This document shows positions 26,171 to 34,989 of a stretch of DNA of 64,000 nt, piece after piece. The notes beneath the pieces are model-generated. The model saw only the letters and a list, made by a program, of their open reading frames with translations, ran no database searches and had not been told where the DNA came from. The position numbers were made by a program, and so were the translations under genes. Each line of letters opens with the position of its first letter. Within the stretch, counting starts at the first letter, position 1. This DNA is from CAZHEV01 sp964531335 [NCBI: uncultured bacterium] (GTDB taxonomy: Bacteria; Eisenbacteria; RBG-16-71-46; CAZHEV01), in the NCBI GenBank assembly GCA_964531335.1, contig CAZHEV010000007.1:132909-196908 (forward strand). The letters run 5' to 3'.

Positions 26171-27103
26171 ATGCGCGACCCCGGAGGCAGGACCACAGTG
26201 ACGGACGGACGCAAGGGCGCTATAGGAGGCTTCACGCTTGTGGAGCTTCTGATATCCGTGACGATAATGTCGGTGCTTCTGGTGTCCGTGAGTCGGCTCG
26301 TCGCGGCTTGCCTTCGCGCGAGCGAGCTGGACGAAGGGACGGCCGCCGTTTATCAGCAGGGAAGCGCGGCCATGGAGAAAATGATCGCCGGCGTCAAGTC
26401 CTGCACGCAGCTTCACATCCCGAATAGTCACTGTACGACCCGGGACGTGCTGGCCTTCTCCGGTGTCCTCAACGAGGACGGTGACTGCTATTTCGATGAC
26501 GTCCTGTTTCCCAGGCTCGACGAAGACCCTCCCGGGGACATGTCGGGTGACTCAGCCCCGGGGCTCGCCTTAGTGGACGACGACGGCGACGGCCTCGTGG
26601 ACGAGACCGGAGGTCTGGCCTGGGAGGATGCCGTTAGGGACGACGACGAAGACGGGTTGTACGACGAGGATCCCGCCGACGGCGTCGACAACGACGGGGA
26701 CGGCAACATCGACGAGGATATGCCCTCGGATGCAAACGGTGACGCCGCTCCGGGGCTCGGGCACATGGATGACGACGCGGACGGATCCACGGACGAGGGC
26801 GGGTCGCCGGCCGACGATGACGAGGATGGCTCTGACGATGAAGACGGGATGAACGCGGTGATATTCAGTTACGACTCAGGGGCCCGGGCGATCGTGGAGG
26901 CGTTCCCCCATGACGGATCCTCGGGTGTGCTCTGCAGAAACGTGACCGGTTTTAGCGTCGTATACAACCCGGGCGACGCCGCGACGGCCACCTACATAAC
27001 CATCTCTCTTACGCTCGAAGGCGGATCCGGGGAGAGCTTGACCATAACGGAAGACGTCTACCCGAGGAACATGGTTCAGAAATGGGGAAGGCGGGTAAGG
27101 TAA
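26171..27103 (+). CDS. PilW/GspJ-like minor prepilin with acidic calcium-binding-type repeats
   Basis: The 310-residue protein has GGFTLVELLISVTIMSVLLV at about residue 20 and then the PilW-like start of the globular domain. From about residue 112 to 228 a long acidic insert follows with repeated DxDGDGxxDE units (DDDGDGLVDE, DDDEDGLYDE, DNDGDGNIDE, DDDADGSTDE, DDDEDGSDDE). These resemble thrombospondin type 3 / dockerin-like calcium loops. Such an insert is unusual in a pilin and suggests calcium-dependent folding or adhesion. The start ATG at 26171 has a weak site; an in-frame GTG at 26198 lies 10 bases after GGAGG and is a real alternative (301 residues). It ends 15 bases before the convergent pilB. 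Confidence 0.75.
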   Translation: MRDPGGRTTVTDGRKGAIGGFTLVELLISVTIMSVLLVSVSRLVAACLRASELDEGTAAVYQQGSAAMEKMIAGVKSCTQLHIPNSHCTTRDVLAFSGVLNEDGDCYFDDVLFPRLDEDPPGDMSGDSAPGLALVDDDGDGLVDETGGLAWEDAVRDDDEDGLYDEDPADGVDNDGDGNIDEDMPSDANGDAAPGLGHMDDDADGSTDEGGSPADDDEDGSDDEDGMNAVIFSYDSGARAIVEAFPHDGSSGVLCRNVTGFSVVYNPGDAATATYITISLTLEGGSGESLTITEDVYPRNMVQKWGRRVR

Positions 27104-27118
27104 TGGGGACCGTCGAGA

Positions 27119-28825
27119 CTACTCTGCGAATATCACTCTGGACGCTTCTTCGGGTGTGGTCTTGCCCGTAAGGACCAGCTTCTCGGCCTCGGAGACCAGG
27201 GTAGGGAGCCCGACCTCTCGTTGGTGAGAGCGGATCCGGTCGATGCCGGGGCTGTCCAGAATCAACTTCTGAAGCTCGTAGCTGGTGGGCAGCAGCTCGA
27301 AGACGCCTGTGCGTCCTCTGTAGCCGGAGCCGAAACACTTCTTGCATCCTTCGCCCTTCATCAGTCGCGGCTCGCGCGCCTGCTCGATGCCGTTCGACGC
27401 GAGGCCTCCCGGGGGAGGATCGTAAGGCGCCGAGCACTCCGGACAGTTTGTCCTGATTAGCCTTTGGGCGAGGACTCCGACCAGGGAGGGGGCGAGCAGA
27501 TAGGGCTCGATGCCGATCTCCAGCAACCTCGCCGCCGAGCTCGCGGCGTCGTTGGTGTGCATTGTCGAAAGCACCAGGTGTCCGGTAAGGGCGGCCTGGA
27601 CGGCGATCTTCGCCGTCTCGGGGTCTCGGATCTCGCCGACCATCACGATGTCCGGGTCCTGCCTCAACGTGTGTCTGAGTATTCTCGCAAAGCTGAGGCC
27701 TATCTCGGCCTTGACCTGGGACTGGGTTATCATCTCGAACTGATACTCGATGGGGTCCTCGATGGTCACTATGTTCCGCTCGCTGGAGTTCAGCTCCGAC
27801 AGGGCGCTGTACAGCGTAGTGGTCTTGCCGCTTCCGGTGGGGCCGGTTACGAGCAGCAAACCGTTCGGGCGGGCGAGCAGGCCTCTGAAGCCGGCGAGGA
27901 CGCCGGGGCTGAAGCCCAGCTCCTCCATGGTTAGCAGCTCTTTTCTCCTGTCGAGGACCCTGAGGACGACCTTCTCCCCGAAGACGCCCGGCAGCGACGA
28001 GAATCGCAGGTCGACGGGCCTTCCCTCGGCCTGAACCTGGATCCGCCCGTCTTGGGGCATGCGCCGTTCGGCGATATCGAGGTTGGCCATCAGCTTGAGC
28101 CTCGAGACAACCGCCGGGTGCAGCTCCGCCTTGTGCTTGATGACGGGATAGAGGACGCCGTCTATCCGAAGTCTCATTCGGAAGAAGTCCCGCTCCGGCT
28201 CGATGTGAACGTCGCTCGCCCTCTCCTTAAGAGCACGCAGTATTATCTGATTTACCAAATCGATCGCCGGGCTCTGGGCTGAGGATTGCGAGATGTCATA
28301 GACGTGCTCCTGGGCCTCATACCCCCCGGCGAGGCTGCGCGGGGCGCCTCTTTTCGAGATGAAGTCCTCGACCAGCAGGTCCGCCTCGTCGTAGAACTCC
28401 TCGATCATGTCCAGGATGTCGCTGCGCGGGCTGGCTACCAGCTGCACATCGAAGCCCGTGAGTTTCTTTACGGCGTCGGCCACGAACGCTCTGTTGGGAT
28501 CGCTTATGGCCAAGGTGAGGGTGTTGTGAACGAGGAAAAGAGGCATGACCTCGTGGAGCCGGGCCTTCTCCCGGGGCAGCGTATCGACGGCCCTTCTGTC
28601 GACGAGACCGCTGTCGAGCCTCGTGTACGGTATGCCGGCCTGCTCCGCCAGAACGAGCGATATGTCTTCGCTGGACACAAACCCGGCCTCGACAAGAAGC
28701 TCTCCCAGGCGGCGGCCTGACTTTCCTTGCGAGCGCAGGACCTCGTCCAATTGAGCCTGGGTGATGAGTCCCCTGCCAACCAGGAGGTCGCCCAGGAGCA
28801 TTCTCTTTCCGACGCCGACGGTCAT
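27119..28825 (-). CDS. pilB: PilB/GspE-family assembly ATPase
   Basis: The 568-residue protein has an N-terminal GspE-type domain (residues 5-140, LLVGRGLITQAQLDEVL and FVSSEDISLVLAEQAGIPY). The ATPase core has Walker A GPTGSGKTTTLYSAL at about 330-345, an Asp box DPIEYQFE, Walker B DPDIVMVGEIRDPETA, and the His box LTGHLVLSTMHTNDA. A four-Cys zinc motif follows (CPEC near 465 and CKKC near 495). It powers subunit polymerisation from the cytoplasmic face. The start ATG at 28825 has only a weak AAGG site; an in-frame upstream start at 28873 is possible. It is downstream of the STAS gene and its sigma-54-type promoter. No pilT retraction ATPase is in the window. Confidence 0.95.
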   Translation of the reverse strand: MTVGVGKRMLLGDLLVGRGLITQAQLDEVLRSQGKSGRRLGELLVEAGFVSSEDISLVLAEQAGIPYTRLDSGLVDRRAVDTLPREKARLHEVMPLFLVHNTLTLAISDPNRAFVADAVKKLTGFDVQLVASPRSDILDMIEEFYDEADLLVEDFISKRGAPRSLAGGYEAQEHVYDISQSSAQSPAIDLVNQIILRALKERASDVHIEPERDFFRMRLRIDGVLYPVIKHKAELHPAVVSRLKLMANLDIAERRMPQDGRIQVQAEGRPVDLRFSSLPGVFGEKVVLRVLDRRKELLTMEELGFSPGVLAGFRGLLARPNGLLLVTGPTGSGKTTTLYSALSELNSSERNIVTIEDPIEYQFEMITQSQVKAEIGLSFARILRHTLRQDPDIVMVGEIRDPETAKIAVQAALTGHLVLSTMHTNDAASSAARLLEIGIEPYLLAPSLVGVLAQRLIRTNCPECSAPYDPPPGGLASNGIEQAREPRLMKGEGCKKCFGSGYRGRTGVFELLPTSYELQKLILDSPGIDRIRSHQREVGLPTLVSEAEKLVLTGKTTPEEASRVIFAE

Positions 28826-28892
28826 CGAGTTGCGCCTTTGTGTGCGGTGGGCGGCTCCGGAGTCCGCCCGCATGGTGAAAGGGGGGCCGGGG

Positions 28893-29219
28893 TCACAGGA
28901 CGGACCGGCTTTCCTCCTCCACGATGATCAATCTCTTATCCAGCCTGGTAAGCGATAGGATCCTCTTGAATTCGCCGCCCGCGTTCGCAAGTCGCAGAGA
29001 TCCGCCTGAAGAGGCGAGCTTCGATGAAATGTCCAGGAGAAGCTCCAGCCCGCGGCTGTCTATGCGCTCCACGTCGGCCACGTCCAGGATCACGTTGGCC
29101 GGGGCGCGGGACTCGACCTCCTGAAAGGCGCTCTTCAAGTCTTCGAGGCCGATCTCGGAGATCGGACCCTCCAGAGCCAAATACGTGATCGGTCCCACTT
29201 TTTTCGTCAAGACTGACAT
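28893..29219 (-). CDS. STAS-domain protein (anti-sigma-factor-antagonist type)
   Basis: The 108-residue protein is a single STAS domain: PITYLALEGPISEIGLEDLKSAF, then VILDVADVERIDSRGLELLLD with a Ser at the position phosphorylated in SpoIIAA-like proteins, then LRLANAGGEFKRILSLTRLDK. Such domains regulate partners by reversible phosphorylation or bind nucleotides. It precedes pilB by 67 bases on the same transcript, behind a sigma-54-type promoter, so it may regulate pilus assembly. No anti-sigma kinase or phosphatase is adjacent. The start at 29219 has a GAGG site; a start at 29258 is also possible. Confidence 0.8.
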   Translation of the reverse strand: MSVLTKKVGPITYLALEGPISEIGLEDLKSAFQEVESRAPANVILDVADVERIDSRGLELLLDISSKLASSGGSLRLANAGGEFKRILSLTRLDKRLIIVEEESRSVL

Positions 29220-29266
29220 CGCTTGCACCGCCTCTGCCCGATAGGTAACCGGTGCCAATAGGGGAC

Positions 29267-29282
29267 TGCAAGATAAGTGCCG
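29267..29282 (-). promoter_or_regulatory. Sigma-54-type promoter upstream of STAS-pilB
   Basis: On the minus strand: CGGCACTTATCTTGCA, with GG at 29281-29280, 10 bases, and GC at 29269-29268. Sixteen bases are nearly the same as in the pilW promoter at 2288-2305 (GGCACTTA-x-CTTGCAG). The predicted start is near 29256, leaving a 37-base leader. The stretch 29283-29457 shows nothing else clear. Confidence 0.6.
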
Positions 29283-29457
29283 CGTGCGGGCGCGGGGCTC
29301 GGGCGATGGCCCGGTTCAGCCAAGAGGTTGGGGTGCAATCAATTCTATGGTCCGCGGTGCCGAAGGAGGCGCGGTCTGGAATTGTAAAAGGCCACTAACC
29401 GCGCGAAAAGGAATTGCTTTTTGCAGTGCCCGCTCCGCGATTGCACGCCGGCGGGGC

Positions 29458-30813
29458 TCAGGAAGTTCGCCCGTGGAAAGAGCGGCCGGCATAGATCGCC
29501 GCGCCGATCCAGAGCGCCACCAGCACCAAGGACCCTATGGATAGGAATCTTATGGTGCCGAAATCTCTGAAGGCCGTCGTTATCGCAAGACTGATCCCCA
29601 CCGCCAAGGCCTTTGCGAATCGCTGCACGAACATGTCTATGAACGCCTTGGCCTTGTATTTCTGGTCACGGGACGTCGGCACGTAGAGCGCCTCCTTGGC
29701 GGACTGGTTTATGGAATAAGCGAACGCATTGTCGGCGGGGTAGAGAAAGCTGCCGACCCAGAGCACGGGAAACGCCGCGAAGGCCGCCGACCCGGTCAAT
29801 ATGGTGGCGGGAAGTATCAGCAGGGCGGTGACAAGACCGAATCGGGTCATGATAAAGCTCGTCAGGAAGAACTGGACCAGCATCGCCAGGATGTTCGTCA
29901 GCGAGTACATGGTAGCGAACTGCTTGCCCAGAGCCTCGCCGCTGAGAAAGTGCTCGAGGGTGGAAGTGAATTGGAAGTCCATTATGGTCGACACCATCTC
30001 GTAAAGCGCCACTATCGTCACTATCGCGATCAGATACTTGGATTGAAAGACGAGCTTCGCTCCCTCGATCGCCGCGTTGGCCTTCGGCCGCGCCGCCTGC
30101 GCATCCTCGCCCGGTGGTGCGGAGGGCCCCGGCGAGACCGTCCCGACCGGCCCGCTCTTGTCGACTATTCTTCCAGCTAGAAATGCAACGGCTATTATGA
30201 CGGCCACGATTCCGAAGCAGACCCACATCCATTGGGCTTTGGATATATAATCGAACCACACTCTGAGAAAGGTGCTTCCGAACGCGCCGCCCGTGACGCC
30301 GCCGAGGCCGATGAGCCCGTAGAGCCTCTTGGCCGCTTCCGGGGTCACGCTGTCGTTCAGGAAGGCGAAGAATGTGGCCACCATGAGAGTGGTGAACAGG
30401 TCGCCCAGAAGATAGAAGGTCCAGACCACCGAGGCCTCCGGGTTTCCTATCAGGCGTCCATACAATATGAACATCAGCATGAAGAACAGCCCGAACGCCA
30501 AGGTGAGCTGTTGGCGCCGGAGCCGCCTTGCCAGCAAGGTGAACGCGGTCACGGCTGCGATCGCGACCACCATGTTGAGGACCTTGGCTATGAGCTCCGC
30601 CTGGGAGCCCAGCAGGTGCCACGAGGTGAAGCCCGACCATGAGAGGACGTCCACGCCTCCCGTGCTGTCGTAGTACCGGATGAACAAGCTTTTCTTCAGG
30701 GGCTTCAAGATCCAGAAGCAGGTGATCACTAGAAAGAAATAAAGAAACATCAGAAGCGCGAGGGGAAGCTCCTCTCTCTTTATGTTCATGAAGGCTTTGA
30801 TGGGGCTTTGCAT
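29458..30813 (-). CDS. Nucleotide-translocase-like (Npt1/Npt2, ATP:ADP antiporter family) membrane protein
   Basis: The 451-residue protein has about 12 hydrophobic segments and the N-terminal pattern of Tlc/Npt proteins: KREELPLALLMFLYFFLVITCFWILKPLKKSLFIRYY. A later signature region reads SAKEALYVPTSRDQKYKAKAFIDMF near 380-405. Family members in obligate intracellular bacteria exchange ATP for ADP; in free-living bacteria their role is unknown. It is divergent from a five-gene operon whose second gene encodes a related transporter. The start ATG at 30813 has GAGGAG five bases upstream. Substrate cannot be told from sequence. Confidence 0.75.
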   Translation of the reverse strand: MQSPIKAFMNIKREELPLALLMFLYFFLVITCFWILKPLKKSLFIRYYDSTGGVDVLSWSGFTSWHLLGSQAELIAKVLNMVVAIAAVTAFTLLARRLRRQQLTLAFGLFFMLMFILYGRLIGNPEASVVWTFYLLGDLFTTLMVATFFAFLNDSVTPEAAKRLYGLIGLGGVTGGAFGSTFLRVWFDYISKAQWMWVCFGIVAVIIAVAFLAGRIVDKSGPVGTVSPGPSAPPGEDAQAARPKANAAIEGAKLVFQSKYLIAIVTIVALYEMVSTIMDFQFTSTLEHFLSGEALGKQFATMYSLTNILAMLVQFFLTSFIMTRFGLVTALLILPATILTGSAAFAAFPVLWVGSFLYPADNAFAYSINQSAKEALYVPTSRDQKYKAKAFIDMFVQRFAKALAVGISLAITTAFRDFGTIRFLSIGSLVLVALWIGAAIYAGRSFHGRTS

Positions 30814-30992
30814 TCAATCTCCTCGACTTCCGGAGCCTCCGACTCCGGCGACGCCCGATAATTGCGGGGGGGGGAGATCGGGACGGGCGAAGCCGGGCAC
30901 GCGCCGTGTCGAAGCGGGCCTTTGGCTGCTGCAACGGTGCTGAGCATCCGCTATCATAGGAAAGACAGCGCGGATTAGCGGAGGATCGACAG

Positions 30993-32204
30993 ATGAAGCC
31001 TAAAACGAGCGGATGTTTTCGGTCAATCGCGTTTTGTGCGGCTTTTTGCGCCGCTTTGGGGCTGTCCGGCCCGGCCGGAAGCGCGATATGCGGTAAGGCG
31101 GAGCCGTGGCCGAAGTCGTCGAGAGAGCCGGTGTCCACCCTCGATCATCCGACGGTAGAGGAGAGGGTGGAGGACAAAGGTGGCCACGTCTCCTCATACA
31201 GGTTCGCGGTGTTCGGAGACCAGCGGGCATTGGCCGACGGCGAGTGGCAGGGCCTCATCGAGCAGATCAGGCTCCTGAGCCTGAGGGACGAGAGTCTCCT
31301 GTTCGTGCTGGACACCGGTGACATAGTGGACGACGGGCGCCATTCGGACCAGTTCCATGCCTTGACCGACATATTGAAGCCTGTATCGCATCTGCCTTAC
31401 CTTGTGGGAGTCGGGAATCACGAAAAGGACGACAACCAAAGTTCTTCGGCTCTGCGAAATACGGCCACCTTCTTGAGCTACCTCGACGGCGGGTTCTCGC
31501 CCGGCAGGATGTACTATCGCAAAGACATAGGGCCGGCGAGGTTTCTATTCCTTGACACCAACGACCTTGTCTACGGGGACGAGGGGGGACGCGGACAGGC
31601 CCGGCCGCCCGAGCCCGGGAGCAGGGGGGCCGAGCAGATCGAGTGGCTTCTGAATGAGCTGGACCAGCTCTCGACCGATAAGCCCGCGCTCTCGATAGCG
31701 GTGATGCACCATCCGATCCTTCAGTCATCCCTCAAGCACGGAGCCCAGGCCGTCTCACTCTGGAACCTCGAGATCGAGGGCCGCTCACTGGCCCGGTTGC
31801 TCTTCGGCGCCGGCATTGACGTTATCCTCACGGGGCACACGCATACGTACGAGCGCTTCCGGGTCAACGATTCCCTCGGCAGTGTAATGCATTTGATCAA
31901 CATTTCGGGACGTCCCAGGGGGGGCTTTCTATGGTTCGAAGGGGGCGGGTTCTTATGGATGGGGAAGATCTCCCGCAGGGCTGCGGATATCGCCGGCAGG
32001 GAGAGGTCCTGGCTGCGAAGATCGGGATGGAGGATCCCCGAAGCCTGGAGCGTATATCAGGAAGATGCAATGCTCGAACGCGAGGCCGATCAGTTCGCGG
32101 TCATAACCGTGGAGGAGGACGGAGGGCTATTGCTGGAGATCGCGTTCTTGGATGACTCCAGGCGCTGGGGGCTCAGATGGGACCCGGCTGTGCGGATCAA
32201 GTAG
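30993..32204 (+). CDS. Secreted calcineurin-like metallophosphoesterase
   Basis: The 403-residue protein starts with a signal peptide (hydrophobic core CAAFCAALGLSGPAGSA, cleavage near 30). The metallophosphoesterase motifs follow in order: FAVFGDQ near 72, LDTGDIVDDG near 108, GVGNHEK near 146, MHHP near 241, and GHTHTYER near 286. They bind the two metal ions of the active site. It would act outside the cytoplasm on a phosphoester or nucleotide. The start ATG at 30993 has GGAGG eight bases upstream. The next gene begins two bases after its stop, so it is the first gene of a tight operon. Confidence 0.85.
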   Translation: MKPKTSGCFRSIAFCAAFCAALGLSGPAGSAICGKAEPWPKSSREPVSTLDHPTVEERVEDKGGHVSSYRFAVFGDQRALADGEWQGLIEQIRLLSLRDESLLFVLDTGDIVDDGRHSDQFHALTDILKPVSHLPYLVGVGNHEKDDNQSSSALRNTATFLSYLDGGFSPGRMYYRKDIGPARFLFLDTNDLVYGDEGGRGQARPPEPGSRGAEQIEWLLNELDQLSTDKPALSIAVMHHPILQSSLKHGAQAVSLWNLEIEGRSLARLLFGAGIDVILTGHTHTYERFRVNDSLGSVMHLINISGRPRGGFLWFEGGGFLWMGKISRRAADIAGRERSWLRRSGWRIPEAWSVYQEDAMLEREADQFAVITVEEDGGLLLEIAFLDDSRRWGLRWDPAVRIK

Positions 32205-32206
32205 CG

Positions 32207-34966
32207 ATGGTAAAGCGCGTTCTCAAGATGGCCAGAGTCAGAGAAAAGGAGTTCGGCCTCGTATGCGAGCTCTTCTTCCTCCACTTCCTGGTGATTTGCG
32301 CCTTCATAGTGGCGAAGACCGCGCGTGACGGGCTGTATCTCAGCAATCTCTCCGCGACCACGCTCCCTTACGTCTACCTCGGTCTTGCGATCTGGACGAC
32401 CGGCGCCATTGCCTTCTATGGCCGCTACTTAGGCCGGATTCCCTCCCACCGCGCGCTCATGCACGGCCTCTGGATCACGGGCCTTTCCCTGCTGCTTTTC
32501 TTCCTTTGGTTTTGGAGCGGGGGCCGGACGCCGGCTGTGGCTTTCTATCTTTGGCTGGGCGCGTACGGCCTGTTGCTCGTCTCGCAGTTCTGGGTTCTCA
32601 CAAACGACAGACTGAACCCCCGTCAGGCCAGGCGGCTTTTCGGAGTCATCGGCGCGGGCGGCGTTCTGGGCGGGATGATCGGCGGCGCGGGCGCCTCGCA
32701 GCTTGCCGGGCTTGGCGGGCCCGAGTGGCTTCTGGTCGGAGCGGCCGTGATCCATGGAGCGGCGGCGGTGCTGGCCCGAAGAAGCGGTCGGCGGCCCGAG
32801 GAGGCCCCTCCCGGCGGCGCGGAGTCCGAGGGCGAGGCGGAGCCGGGCCTCGGGCGCATTCTCGGCAGCCCTTACGTCAGGCTGATAGCCGTCACCATGC
32901 TCGTGGCCCCGATAACGATCGCCGTGATCGACTACGAGTTCAAGTTCCTCCTTCAGGGGTTTCTCGCGGGTCCGGATAAGGCGATAGGTGGACTGGGACC
33001 GGAAAGGGCGGCGGAGCTCACAACTTTCCTTGGCTACTTTTACGGGTTTCAGAACGTAGTGATGCTGCTGGTCCAATTGGGCCTGACAGGCTTCCTGCTG
33101 TCCCGGCTCGGGGCCAGAGCCACCTCCATGCTGCTGCCGGGAGGCTTGCTGGTGGGCTCTCTGGCCACCGTAGCGCTTCCACATTTCTTTCTGGTCGCGG
33201 GAACGTGGCTATATGGGTCGATTGCAAGAGTCACGGTTGTCAGGTCGGCCAGAGAGTTCCTTTACTTCCCCCTTCGAAGCGGGGTCCGCCGGCAGGCGAA
33301 GCGACTGATCGAGACAACGGTCAACCGGTTGGCGGAGGGGATCGCGGGCGTGATCATTCTGCTGGTGAACGGCTTGCTGGGCGGGACCATCGCGCAACTC
33401 TCAATCTTGATCACCGTGCTCTCGGCCCTGGCGCTGGTCCTGGAGCGGCTTCTGACGAGAAGTTACGTATCGGAGCTCTCCTACTCCCTGCGGTGGATGC
33501 TCGAAGACAGGGAGAGACCGCCGTTCGACCTCAAGGAGGCCCATCTCGTCAGAGAGCTCGGCGCCCTTCTCGACAGCCCCTTCGAGAAAAGAGTGCTTTA
33601 CGCCCTGGATACACTGCGGGAAGTGGAGGCTGAGGGGTTGAGACGCTACCTGCCCGCGCTTCTCGAGCACCGGTCTCCGAAGGTCAGGGCGCGTGCCCTG
33701 GAGCTGTCGGCGCAGCTCAACGTGAGCGCGGATCTCACCAAGGTTGAATCTCTACTGCTCGATACGGACGACGATGTCCGCATGCACGCCGCTTATTTCT
33801 ACTGCATCCTGAAGCCGGGCGACGCCCGCGATTCCATGGGCGATTTGCTCAAGTCCGGTAACGACAGGATCCGGTCCGGAGCCCTCCAGTGCGTCGCCGC
33901 CCATTCGCCTCAGCAGGAGGACGAAAGGGTATACACCATAGCGGAGGAGTTCATGGCGAGGGGGTCGCGGGGCGACAGGCTTTCGGTGGCGATGGCCGCG
34001 GGGAAACGCCCCGGCCCCGCAGCCATTCACGGCTTTCTGGAGAGGTTGGTTCACGATCCGGACCCCGGGGTCAGGAGAGCGGCGATTCGCAGTGCGGGCA
34101 CCGCGAGGCGCGGGGAACTGGTGCCGGAGCTGATAAGGTTGCTGGAGCTTACGGAGTTCAGGGAAGATGCGGAATCCTCTCTCGTGCGTTATGGGGACTC
34201 GGTTGTAGGCACGCTGGGCGATTACCTGGCGGACCCTACGGCCGCTGATGAGATCCGCAAGGCTATCCCGCAAGTCTTATGCGGGATAGGCAGCCAGGGA
34301 GCCGCTGACGCCCTGGTTCGGGTCTCCCTTGAAGAGGACCCCGGCTTCGCCGATCGGCTCCTCAGAGCGCTGAGCAGACTGAAGGCGAACAATCCGGATA
34401 TATCGGTATCCGAAGAGGAAGTAGGAAAGCGCATCGGTCTCGAGGTCGATCAGTACCTGCGCTTCCGCAAGGTGAGATGGATCGTTGAGAGCGCGCCGGC
34501 CGGGGAGGCGCGTGAGCTGCTCGTGCGTGTGCTGTGGGAGAGAACGGGACAGTCCCTTCGGCGTCTGTTCAGGGTTCTCGCATTGATCTATCCCAGGCGC
34601 GAAACACGCCTTGCATATCGGGGGTTGATGAGCCAGAATGCTCGCCTGCGGGCCCAGTCCGTTGAGTATATAGAGGCCACGATCTCACCTGAACACAAGC
34701 GCATGGTTATGCCCATAGTGGAGCGAACGGGCGGGCGAGAGAGAGAGAAGCCGGAAGCGGTGCACTCCCGGGAGATGGCGTCTCTGGAGGAGGCAATTGA
34801 GGAGCTGGCGGGCATCCCCGACCCATGGCTGCTGGCCGCCGCCTTGTACCTCGTTGGCTCGCTCAAGCTGAGCCCGCTGAGGCACATCGCCGAGGGCTCG
34901 GCCAGGGCGGAGCACCCCTACTTGAGAGAGATGGGACGGTGGGCCGCGGATGAGCTGGCGGCGTAG
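32207..34966 (+). CDS. Nucleotide-translocase-like transporter with C-terminal HEAT repeats
   Basis: The 919-residue protein has two parts. Residues 1-430 contain about 12 hydrophobic helices with Npt-type features (IVAKTARDGLYLSNLS near 27-42, and a REFLYFPLRSGVRRQAKRLIE motif near 350, the same position as in the divergent relative at 29458). Residues about 440-900 are soluble and made of helical HEAT-type repeats (LLEHRSPKVRARALEL, LLLDTDDDVRMHAAYF, LVHDPDPGVRRAAIR, LLELTEFREDAESSLV), a scaffold for protein binding. Related transporters in other bacteria are often fused to HEAT repeats plus a cyclic-nucleotide-binding domain; here that domain is a separate next gene. An alternative in-frame ATG at 32177 overlaps the phosphoesterase gene. 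Confidence 0.75.
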   Translation: MVKRVLKMARVREKEFGLVCELFFLHFLVICAFIVAKTARDGLYLSNLSATTLPYVYLGLAIWTTGAIAFYGRYLGRIPSHRALMHGLWITGLSLLLFFLWFWSGGRTPAVAFYLWLGAYGLLLVSQFWVLTNDRLNPRQARRLFGVIGAGGVLGGMIGGAGASQLAGLGGPEWLLVGAAVIHGAAAVLARRSGRRPEEAPPGGAESEGEAEPGLGRILGSPYVRLIAVTMLVAPITIAVIDYEFKFLLQGFLAGPDKAIGGLGPERAAELTTFLGYFYGFQNVVMLLVQLGLTGFLLSRLGARATSMLLPGGLLVGSLATVALPHFFLVAGTWLYGSIARVTVVRSAREFLYFPLRSGVRRQAKRLIETTVNRLAEGIAGVIILLVNGLLGGTIAQLSILITVLSALALVLERLLTRSYVSELSYSLRWMLEDRERPPFDLKEAHLVRELGALLDSPFEKRVLYALDTLREVEAEGLRRYLPALLEHRSPKVRARALELSAQLNVSADLTKVESLLLDTDDDVRMHAAYFYCILKPGDARDSMGDLLKSGNDRIRSGALQCVAAHSPQQEDERVYTIAEEFMARGSRGDRLSVAMAAGKRPGPAAIHGFLERLVHDPDPGVRRAAIRSAGTARRGELVPELIRLLELTEFREDAESSLVRYGDSVVGTLGDYLADPTAADEIRKAIPQVLCGIGSQGAADALVRVSLEEDPGFADRLLRALSRLKANNPDISVSEEEVGKRIGLEVDQYLRFRKVRWIVESAPAGEARELLVRVLWERTGQSLRRLFRVLALIYPRRETRLAYRGLMSQNARLRAQSVEYIEATISPEHKRMVMPIVERTGGREREKPEAVHSREMASLEEAIEELAGIPDPWLLAAALYLVGSLKLSPLRHIAEGSARAEHPYLREMGRWAADELAA

Positions 34967-34989
34967 CGCGGAAGGACCTCGAGCGGACT

